Notes under the pieces: model-generated
Told to the model about the DNA's origin: nothing
The model's database searches: none
The model's input: the letters and a program-made list of their open reading frames with translations, nothing else
Assembly (NCBI GenBank): GCA_020726505.1
Contig: JAHLEZ010000004.1
Coordinates: forward strand, 3,286,001-3,350,000
Reading direction: 5' to 3'
DNA from: Leptodontidium sp. MPI-SDFR-AT-0119
Lineage: Eukaryota; Ascomycota; Leotiomycetes; Helotiales; Leptodontidiaceae
Length of the DNA stretch: 64,000 nt
Shown: piece by piece, positions 56,180-64,000 of the stretch
Layout: every line of letters starts with the position of its first letter
Position numbering within the stretch: the stretch's first letter is position 1
Position numbers and translations under genes: made by a program

Positions 56180-57701
56180 CTTAATTCTTCATCCTCCGTG
56201 TCGTGTTGTAAAATGGTGTCACTCTCTCATAGTTAAGGACATAGGCTGACCCGATCTGGTGGTTGAATACTTTGGTCCTTTGATTAGTAGCTTAGAAAAA
56301 GATTGGTACTTAGAAATGGATAATTAGAATTGGCTCTCTCGAAACAGTTCCTAAACAAAGGAGTTGGCCGATACTAATCGATAGCCAGATTCACATAGGC
56401 AGTCAAGAAGATTGATCAATATCGAGGGGAAGTCCGTACCTTTATATATTCATCGATTCTCGTGCCATTCTTCACATTAGGAGACTAATCAATTTTGGAA
56501 AACCAACGCCGGACAGTCGATTAAGGAAATTAATTCCATTATTCCCTGGATGAACCGGTGGCCGACGGTTGCAGCATGATGTGTTGGTTCTTGAACGATC
56601 AAAGATGCCTTCGATTCATCATGCAGCAATGTGGGGGAAGCAAGACATGGATCTAGAGTATTGATAGCGTTTGGACAAATAGATTGATAGGCTGATCATG
56701 CCAATAACGCAGTAGAGAGGAGTTTGTGTTCAGGATGGCGGGGTATTCGATCTCAAGGTATTCAAGATCTTGGAAAAGGCCAGTTCCCCTTACCCGGACG
56801 AGGACGAAAGGTGGTTGTTGATGTCTGAGATGGAAGCTGCTTGCCGGCCTGCAATATCTCAGTTTGCGGATATCTCTCTTTAGCACTTACTGACCTCGTT
56901 CGCTTTAGGTGCCAATCACTTTGGTACTGCCTCGCCGTGTCTCGACTTGGCTGGAGAAAGGCTTACGGAACAAGAATAATGTCCCCGACAGGAGGCTGAA
57001 CTGGATGAACCTGCAGGATTGGCCAATCGATCAATTGGCTTATTTCTGATTGGGTCGCGCATGATCATATTCTGATCGTTTCTTGGTGCCCGGCTAGTGG
57101 AAAGTTGGTCTACCGCTGGTCACTTGTGCCGAGACCAAATAGGGTGCTGTCGACGAATTGCAGTACGATGCTTGGGGCCTTTCCACCATCTAGGGAAGTG
57201 ATATTGTTCGTTCGAGTACGCGGATGGCCTGGCTAAGATAGGGACTTTGAAATCTCGACCGGAACGAAGGTACGAATTATACATACACGCCTTTTCGTTG
57301 GTCTTAATACAAGGGAATGCGACCTAAGTTTTAAGGTGATGTCTCTTATTAAAAGATATAGGGTAAGACACTTGGGATTTGAGACGGAAGTTAGAACACA
57401 AAAACATAATGGAGCGGGCAATAAAGAGGGCTGGGAAACAGAAGAAGACTGTGAAGACTACATGGAAAACGTTTCTAAAAATCCACGCGACAATGAAGTC
57501 CAGGTACTCTCTCAATCCTCACGATCATCGCACTCCTTGCAACTGCGATCGACGCACTCCCGTTGATCCCGATAAAAGTGCGTGGGAAAGAGCAAGGGAC
57601 AAGAATGGATGGCCTGCATACAATCAAAGGTGCACGCACATTTATAGTTGTGTACCACATCGTTCTAAACCGTCTCCAGCCCATATTTGACAGTAACATC
57701 G
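56180..57701. other. intergenic, convergent
   Basis: About 1.5 kb between the 3' ends of the oxidase and the damaged Zn2Cys6 gene. ORFs of 60-100 codons (56653-56886, 57324-57690) show no domain, signal or splice support. No repeat recognised. Confidence 0.5.
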
Positions 57702-58852
57702 TCATAATTCCTCCAGATCCTTTAGTATCGTCTTTGCAATCGCTTCGTCCCAACGTGTGACCCATAACTCGAGTCGCTCCGTCTCTTCTTGGGCCCCACA
57801 CCAACCGATGGAGGACTGCGCATCCCAAAGCGCTGCTTGTGCAGTGAAGCATACACGTAGATCCGTAGGGCTGTCGTAGCCAAGTTTCAGAAAACTGTAT
57901 ACACCCTTCAGCATGAATGTGGTTATAATGGTGCGTCGGGTGCTTTCGTCAACGAGCCAAGACTGCCAGTCCGACTTGCAGCCTTGTTTCACGATACTCG
58001 TGTCTGTTGTAGCGTGTGCTGTGTTGTACGTCAGAGCGCTGAGTTGGCTCGCCCATAGGATCGCAATCGGTTCATCGGCTCCAGCATGGGCTCTGAGACG
58101 CATGTCGCCATCGAAGAGCCGCATCATCTGGTAAAGCAGAGGAGCTTGTATAACCGCAAGAAGATCCGTTTTGGAGGCGAGTAGCGCATTGGTGCTTGCA
58201 ATCAGCTGCTGACATTTATGCTCCAAATTTCTGAATACCAGTGCTTGGTTTGTCACGCCCTTTATGCAATACAAGGCGCACGCGCTCATTGCATCCTGCA
58301 AAGCCGGAGAACAGCTCTGCTGGAACTGTATCCGGTGGATGAACATTGTTTGGCCATGCTGTGCGAATGTCCTCGGGATTGTTGCTAGTCGCTTTTGCTA
58401 CGAACGCCACACGAGCCTGGAGTTTTGCATCTGAAGTGATGGCTCGTACGATATCTGGATCAGCACTGCTCGACGCCTGTTCAGCAACTTTGTCTTGTAT
58501 GCTATTGAAGACGAAGTTGTCATCGTCTCGCATACTCGCAAGGCTGAAATGGTCAGGGAATTTGAACAGAGCACCATCCTAGCATGTTGTAAGCAACGAC
58601 ATCGGTTCCACGTGGTATTGATCCAACTGCTAGCTAGCTGCTAGATGGCTGTCCGCCCAAACGTTCCGAGATAGGAACAAATTGGTCCACGCTGGAATCA
58701 GGGCTCCGCTGTGGTTGATGCCGATGTCGACCAATATATTGGCATTCAGAGCCTCTCGCGACGCATCGCTGGCATCTCGGCCATGTTCGGTCGCACTTTC
58801 GCTTAGTCTGGATACGTGCGAGGCATGACTTGTGGCGTGATGTTCTCGACAT
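57702..58852 (-). pseudogene. damaged Zn2Cys6 transcription factor
   Basis: Start MSRTSRHKSCLARIQTKRKC, then DRTWPRCQRCVARGSEC. The cluster pattern is clear but the second Cys (CLAC expected) is Arg, so a zinc ligand is missing. A second exon begins about 58570 (DGALFKFPDHFSLAS) and runs to ARVAFVAK near 58395, where one extra A (complement of the T run at 58393-58396) breaks the frame. Beyond it another frame continues RLATIPRTFAQHGQTMFIHR, the usual C-terminal body, to a stop at 57702 (about 200 aa more). It resembles short metabolite-cluster regulators next to oxidases. The lost Cys and the frameshift together argue for a pseudogene. Confidence 0.65.
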
Positions 58853-59256
58853 TTGAGCTCATCATTTCCGGCGAGGAAGTGCAAGATTCGGGAGCGAATG
58901 GTCAAGTAGATCATTCGCGGCATTTGCGTGCATTTCTCGATAGGAGTGATAGAACGAGGTTGCGGAAGAGGGATTACGGTTCGGTGGAAATTCCGCTAGC
59001 GTCACAATTCTCCGCAAGCCGCAGTTGCTGTCTTGGCTCAAAACAGCCCCGCATGCTGCGACTTATGGCGGACTTCAAGGGGCCAATGTGAATGCCATGT
59101 TCTCGCCCGTGGGGTTGCCAAGTGTTGGTTCTCAACTCAAGAGTAATCTCTTTGCATACAAGTAACGCCTTAGTATTGTGATATACTATCTCTCCCCGAG
59201 TCAACTCACGTGATACCACCGAGGCATCTTACATAGCAACCTCCCGGACTTGGTTC
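58853..59256. other. intergenic
   Basis: About 400 bp upstream of the damaged Zn2Cys6 gene and downstream of the next minus-strand gene. Overlapping short ORFs only. Confidence 0.5.
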
Positions 59257-59718
59257 TCATACAACCTCCACCTCCGTTTGCCCTATAAGCTTCCTCTTTC
59301 CATCAATCCACTTAACCTCCCAGAGAATCACGTTGGTCTTTTTAGTCTCCTTGCCCGTTGCCTTCTCCTTAACCGTCCATTTGCTGAGAACTGCTACCAC
59401 GCCGTCCGGCTTTTCCGAGTTCTCCCATTGGAGAATCACAGAGAAGGTGTCTTGAATCGATGTACCAGAACTACGGGCGTATTGAAGGCCTGGCTTGAAT
59501 TGGTCGTACGTGTAGACATTGTGGTTGATTCTGGCAGTGCGGTTGTGTTAGATGTGCTTGCCAAGATGCTATGAAGTTCGGGCCGCGTACTTAACTACGA
59601 AGCTTGGATCAACTTGCTCATGGACGGCTTTGAGGGCGATTTCGTCATTCGGTTGAATGAACAGAGTATCATTGAGCTCTGTGACCCACTCACTGAGGGT
59701 TTGCAGTTGGACTGACAT
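59257..59718 (-). CDS. small NTF2/SnoaL-like protein
   Basis: Exons 59718-59591 and 59530-59257, joined by a 60-bp intron (GTACGC donor, TGCCAG acceptor), encode 133 aa. The helical start (TLSEWVTELND, IALKAVHEQVDPSFVVKINHNVYTYDQF) followed by strands (VVAVLSKWTVKEKATG, TNVILWEVKWIDGKRKLIGQTEVEV) is the alpha+beta order of SnoaL/NTF2-like proteins. Such proteins act as small cyclases, hydrolases or binding proteins in fungal metabolism. No catalytic residues can be assigned. The fold call is inference. Confidence 0.6.
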
Positions 59719-59957
59719 CGTGTGTTGCTATACATTGTCAACAAAACATTGGGGTAACAATTGAGCTACACACCTATGAAAATGGTAGAGATTAAAGCGA
59801 GAGGCTGAAGAGGGTGGTTGGATTTTTATAATTGAGGCAGGAAACGCATTTTATACCTGTTGACTCTGCAAACAATGAGCATTTCACTTTGGGTGACAAA
59901 CCCACACTTTGAATCAACCGGCGCCAACTTCAGCAAAGACTCCCACAGCTTACTTCC

Positions 59958-60102
59958 GTACCTCCTCCGCACCTCTTCTGCACTTCTCCCGCGCTCTGCC
60001 GTTCTCCGCGCCTCTTCCGCGCCTCTTCCGCACCTCTCCCGCATCTCTCCCCCATATCTCCCGCATCTCTCCCCCATCTCTCCCGCATCTCTCCCGCACT
60101 TC
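59958..60102. repeat. CTCTTCCGC / CATCTCTCCCGC minisatellite
   Basis: About 12 imperfect copies of a 9-12 bp pyrimidine-rich unit: first (A/G)CCTCTTCCGC, then CATCTCTCCC(G/C)C. It is in the promoter side of the NTF2-like gene. ORFs through it on both strands are low-complexity artefacts. Confidence 0.9.
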
Positions 60103-60444
60103 CGAGCGATTTATTGCATTGAAATTGTGAGGAAATTCGGAAATAGATCTATACCGCGACTTTGGAAATTAGAAAAAGGAATCACATATTCAGTGAACCG
60201 CCATTTGCGTGTTTCTGTGCGCGCGTCTGATATGTCCTTGTCCAGCTGTCGCTATTTGCGGGCTGCCAAGAAAAGGTTCAAGTTTAAGTTACAGTAGCAG
60301 GACTCCTAGAAACCCAAAATTTCTAGGAAAGACGTGCGTATATCGTCATAGTACGATTATATTCCGGAGCGCGGCTTACTCAATATCCGAGAATAGAGTT
60401 TCGGACTCTCCAAGCTGTAGTTTTTCGTAATCAAGCTGAAGGTC

Positions 60445-60545
60445 CAGTGTGGTAAAAAAAATTTCAAAGTATTCGAATTTTATTAAATAGAATAGAATAG
60501 AATAGTAGGTAATATTCTATTCTATTCTATTCATTTCTCACACTG
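60445..60545. mobile_element. palindromic mini-element with CAGTGTG ends
   Basis: About 101 bp bounded by CAGTGTGGTAAA (60445) and the inverse TTTCTCACACTG (ending 60545). The centre is an inverted pentanucleotide array: (AATAG)4 at 60486-60505 and (ATTCT)n at 60514-60532, separated by 8 bp, able to form a long hairpin. It looks like a small MITE-type element; target duplication is unclear. Confidence 0.55.
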
Positions 60546-60967
60546 TGAAGGTCTATGAGAGGTAATTAAAATCACATTCGCATGCCACTCCGCATATAAC
60601 GACTGTGGACGCCATAACGGGACGGTGTTTTGAGCCGCCAGAAGCCGGCTTGGTTATCGGAGTATATGTTGAAAGTGAGGCATGGTTTGGCAGTTCTGTT
60701 TGCGTATCCGATGGCTTTCGTGACGCCTTCGAGCTCTCCGTTGTAGACCAGTTGATCTTTGCCGAGGTTGTGGGTTTTTGGATGTTGAATTAGTGTAGAA
60801 GGGGATTTGATAATTTAATATCGTAGGGCTATTAAAGAGACCTGTCAATGCTTATGAATTCATAGATTAAAACTAATACAAGCCTCAACACCTTCATTCA
60901 TCTACTGTAACCTCAACCAACAATTTCCCTATTATATAATTAATATTAGGGGACCCAATTCGAGTTA
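60546..60967. other. intergenic
   Basis: 3' flank of the MDR reductase. Short ORFs at 60605-60848 on both strands overlap each other and lack features. Confidence 0.4.
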
Positions 60968-62212
60968 TTAGAAGAGCTTACCGGTATTTATGCCGTTATA
61001 CAAATCTATGAGGCCTTGTTCAGCAGCGTTCAGACCACCCTTGATGATCGTTTCTCTACTCTGAAGTTTTCCGTCCAAGAGCCATTGCGAGAGCTCCTTC
61101 CGTGCGTTAGGGAATTGAGACGCGTAGTCAAATACGAGGAAGCCTTGCAGTCTGAACGCTATTAGCATGCGAGTTGGGTTGGAATAGAAGCATAGAGAAG
61201 CTCAAAGCTCACTTAATGCGCCTGGGAGCGACCAATGTGATGTTCTAAAGAGCTTGTCATCAGCACCGAAAGGAGCCCTCATTCTTAAATTGCGTGAGAA
61301 ATACCTTTGGTCCAATCGGATCGGAAGAGTTATACTGGCTGATACCTATCCAACAGTCAGAGAAAGGCATCTAGTTACGAAGGACGGAGAATAGGAGAAA
61401 CGAGGAGAAACCCACTTCCACACATGACGAATCTGGCATAAGGTTTCGCTTTTCTCAATGCCAAATCCAATATTTCCCCTCCCACGTTGTCCCAAAAGAC
61501 GTCGATCAAGTCTGATGTCTTCTCTTGAAATTGCTTCGCAAAGTTGACATCTTTATAATTCAACGCATCGTCACAGCCAAGCTCTTTCAACCACTCCACT
61601 TTTTCATCGCTTCCGGCAATGCCCAATACTCTCGCTCCTTTCAACTTCGCAATCTGACATACAATGCTGCCCGTGGCGCCTGCCGCACCAGATACAACAA
61701 CAAAATCTCCGGCCTTCACTTGGCCTATATCCAAGATCCCAAAATACGCTGTGAGGCCAGGGAAACCTAATGCCCCAAGGGCATCTGTGACTCTTCCGTT
61801 CTTTGGGACGTCGATGGGAGTCGCATCTTTGGCGTCCATGATCGCAAGTTCGGTCCAGCCTGGATTGCATGTGACATAGGTACCGACATCGTAACCAGGC
61901 TCCGTGCTGGCGACGATTTTGCCAATAGAAGGACCGCGCATAACCTCACCAATCTGTACAGGCGGCATATATGTGGGTACATCTGGTACCCAAGTTAGTG
62001 TACGTGAGTGGAAGAGAGGGATATTATTGCACACCGTTAAGCCAGGCTCTCATGGCAGGATCGAGAGATAAATATTGAGTTTTGACAAGAATTTGACCAG
62101 CTTTGAGGTCGGTCTCCCGTAGCATGGGGGCTTCTTTGATAGCAAACGTTTCTCCTAGCACAATGAGTTCCTTTGGGCGCTGAGCCAGGACGATGGAGCG
62201 GTAACTGGCCAT
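60968..62212 (-). CDS. NADP-dependent MDR reductase (PTGR / LTB4DH-like)
   Basis: Exons 62212-62035, 61982-61416, 61345-61305, 61244-61213 and 60968-61151 (the last on the complement) encode 333 aa. LSLDPAMRAWLN is the N-terminal signature of the prostaglandin-reductase/LTB4-dehydrogenase group. FPGLTAYFGILDIGQVKAGD, VVVSGAAGATGSIVCQIAK (nucleotide loop AAGATG) and DVFWDNVGGEILD (the FxNVGG motif) follow. No zinc ligands, as expected for this family. It should reduce enone double bonds of small molecules with NADPH in the cytosol. Intact; two very short exons (41 and 32 bp). Confidence 0.9.
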
Positions 62213-62348
62213 GATAGTGAGATACTTGGCTGGGATGAATCAAAGTGTTTTCTGTATCATTCTCATATTTTGCATTCTTTCTTCCCTTTATATATGGCTG
62301 ACACACAACATGAGAAGCAGGATTACTACTTGGTAATTCGCAGATACA

Positions 62349-62601
62349 TTAACGTAGGTGGTAAGCGACCCGTGAATGTAAGCGTGCCGTGAATTGCCCA
62401 AACTGCCCAATTAGAACGCTGAAATTGCGAAAATTCGCTACAAAAACATTAATAACTCAACGAACTTTTCTTATAAAACGCCAAGACCAATACAAAAGTT
62501 GCTCTTATTTCTCAGATTTATCACTAAGGCTAACTCACCTTCCTTAAATCCGAAGATTCACGGGTCGCTTACATTCACGGGTCCCTTACCACCTACGTTA
62601 A
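62349..62601. mobile_element. MITE with about 46-bp terminal inverted repeats
   Basis: Left end 62349-62394 starts TTAACGTAGGTGGTAAGCGA. The reverse complement of the right end 62556-62601 starts TTAACGTAGGTGGTAAGGGA. The two match over about 46 bp with three differences. Total 253 bp, no coding capacity. TTAA is present at both outer ends, so the target duplication could be TTAA (piggyBac-like) or TA (Tc1/mariner-like, TIR starting ACGTAGG). Inside each TIR CCGTGAAT occurs twice. Confidence 0.85.
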
Positions 62602-63570
62602 GACTTGGGTGTCTAAGCGGTGCCGTGGTATGGAGCTCTGTTCTGCCTCGGCTACGGCGACAGCATTATTGCAGGCGGTCTCCATATTTGAGGCCCCTCT
62701 TGCAGGGGCATACCTTTCCCTGCAGCGCTACAGTCGGTGCTTTTTTAGCCATCAAAATAGCTTCTGGGCTTAGCCGCAACACTGACAACTAGACTTTCCG
62801 ACGAATGCGGCGGGATACGGCGGCCGTCAGAAAGTCCATCGGACACACGCGTCCCAATGCAGAACACGGGTTGAGTTGAGCCAATCCAACGTTCATATTC
62901 TTTGTTCTGCCCAAGGCGGTGAGGCAATCTTTAGCCCTGGCACCTGCGTCCACCCGCCGGCCTTTCCTGCGGGATCCGCCGCATATTAGAAAACCGCCCA
63001 TCAAGGTGGTTCGGGGAATAACTTAAGAGAGTTTCAAAGCAAGAAAAGCGAAACTCTCCTATCGCTACCTACCTAGACAAGGATATAAAGTTCGTCAAAC
63101 ATACTTTCGGAAACGAAGCTCCACCGCTCTTGCGGGCATTTACAAATGACAAAAATGTTAGACGGATTCGACAAAGTAACTTCATAAGAGTTTTGAACGC
63201 TTAGCTTAGGTAAAACCACTGGGCCGACGTAGCACAGGCTGCCGCTGCAGCAGCTTATTTGTTGTTGTTTGCCTGGGCATACGAAGTAAATGTAAAAGCA
63301 TCCTACAGCTCACAGACATGAGGCCTCCATTCTACTTTTGACTTTGTCTTAACTTTAACTTCAATATTCAGTCGAAGGAACACATCTACCGACATTGGTT
63401 CTACCGGCATTTCAAATTCCGCCGCCGCCGTTATCTAACTATATAAAGGCGGAAGGGGTTGACAACTCAGCAAAGGTTTCATCGCACTATCATCCTCTCC
63501 TCAGCATCGTTCTCATCACAAGTCTTACTTTACTTCGATATCCAAAGCAACGCTCGTTGCTCAAATCAAG
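62602..63570. other. intergenic, possible repeat remnant
   Basis: 62600-63000 is GC-rich with open frames on both strands but no recognisable protein; it may be another degraded element. 63000-63570 is the promoter region of the Kelch gene. Confidence 0.4.
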
Positions 63571-64000
63571 ATGTCTATTCCGAGACTCTTCTTGACCTTT
63601 CTCGCCATTTGCACGACCTTGCCTTGTGCACTATCTTTTCTTCCAACGTCCAGTGAAACACGCCTTACTCCTCTCGCTGATATTGCCGGAGGACCACGGC
63701 AAGAACATACGGTTGTTTATGTAGAGCCTGATACAATTGCACTTATCGGAGGTGTGGTTCCAGACGCCAATGCTGTACTCGCCCCCTTCTCTTCTACAGA
63801 CCGAGTTGAACTATATTCCATTGCCAGCAACACCTGGCGTACGGTGGCGCCGATGCCAAAGCCACTCAACCACCCTAATGCTGCGGCGGTAGAAGGCAAG
63901 ATCTACGTTCTCGGAGGGTTCGATGATGGTGGCACGGATCGCGAATTTCTTCGTGCTACCAACGAGTCATGGGTGTATGACCCAGCCACCGACATATGGT
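63571..64000 (+). CDS. secreted Kelch-repeat protein (5' part)
   Basis: Starts MSIPRLFLTFLAICTTLPCALS, a clear signal peptide. Then a first blade (HTVVYVEPDTIALIGGVV...VELYSIASNTWRTVAPMP) and the start of a second (NHPNAAAVEGKIYVLGGFDDGG...SWVYDPATDIW), each with the GG and W of Kelch repeats. It runs off the window end without an intron or stop. Secreted fungal Kelch proteins include galactose-oxidase-like enzymes, but only the propeller start is visible. Confidence 0.85.
   Translation, partial: MSIPRLFLTFLAICTTLPCALSFLPTSSETRLTPLADIAGGPRQEHTVVYVEPDTIALIGGVVPDANAVLAPFSSTDRVELYSIASNTWRTVAPMPKPLNHPNAAAVEGKIYVLGGFDDGGTDREFLRATNESWVYDPATDIW

Noticed and set aside
59826..60297. ORFs of 70-145 codons through the minisatellite
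   Set aside because: Composition is dictated by the CTCTCCCGC repeat; no independent support.

Overview
The window comes from a filamentous ascomycete (Pezizomycotina). The genes are split by short introns of about 40-70 bp with GT..AG ends and CTAAC/CTGAC-like branch sites. The protein families are typical of these fungi: Zn2Cys6 and C2H2 regulators, DUF3425, DUF7770, GH3 beta-glucosidase, multicopper oxidase, NmrA-like and SDR/MDR/AKR oxidoreductases. There are also AT-rich, stop-riddled transposon graveyards that look RIP-mutated. Class and species cannot be fixed from this sequence; Leotiomycetes is possible. No CRISPR array, rRNA or convincing tRNA was found.

Layout. 0-18 kb is an accessory block of mostly orphan genes: a C2H2 zinc-finger factor (-), two or three small hypotheticals (-), a predicted N-myristoylated orphan with WSDGG repeats (+), a small orphan (-), a DUF7770 protein (+), an APH-like phosphotransferase (+), a large coiled-coil / PD-(D/E)XK-like / protein-kinase gene broken by one in-frame TGA (-), a decayed HExxH-metallopeptidase-like gene (+) convergent with an orphan (-), and two small genes (+), one encoding a Cys-rich mini-protein. 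18-29 kb is repeat-rich: three families of diverged tandem repeats, a near-ORF-less AT-rich tract containing a kinase relic, and damaged orphan genes. 29.5 kb has a small MADS-like gene with a nonsense codon.

30-47 kb is metabolic: a zinc-type MDR alcohol dehydrogenase, a DUF3425 regulator lacking its bZIP, an aldo/keto reductase, a secreted GH3 beta-glucosidase, an NmrA-like reductase, a complete nine-exon Zn2Cys6 regulator and an SDR. Together these could release and modify the aglycone of a glucoside (inference). 48-53 kb is a transposon island: a 5'-truncated LINE reverse transcriptase/RNase H ORF lies directly upstream of the C-terminal half of a subtilisin gene, followed by a Tc1/mariner-type DDE transposase fragment. 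53.8-64 kb resumes with an intact 11-exon multicopper oxidase, a damaged Zn2Cys6 regulator, a small orphan, a PTGR-like MDR reductase, a MITE with about 46-bp terminal inverted repeats, and the start of a secreted Kelch protein.

The recurring theme is gene damage. Premature stops in CpA/CpG contexts suggest RIP or deamination. Single-base insertions in homopolymers of otherwise perfect genes could be mutations or assembly errors. All exon structures were derived by hand from splice signals and reading-frame continuity and were not tested against transcripts.
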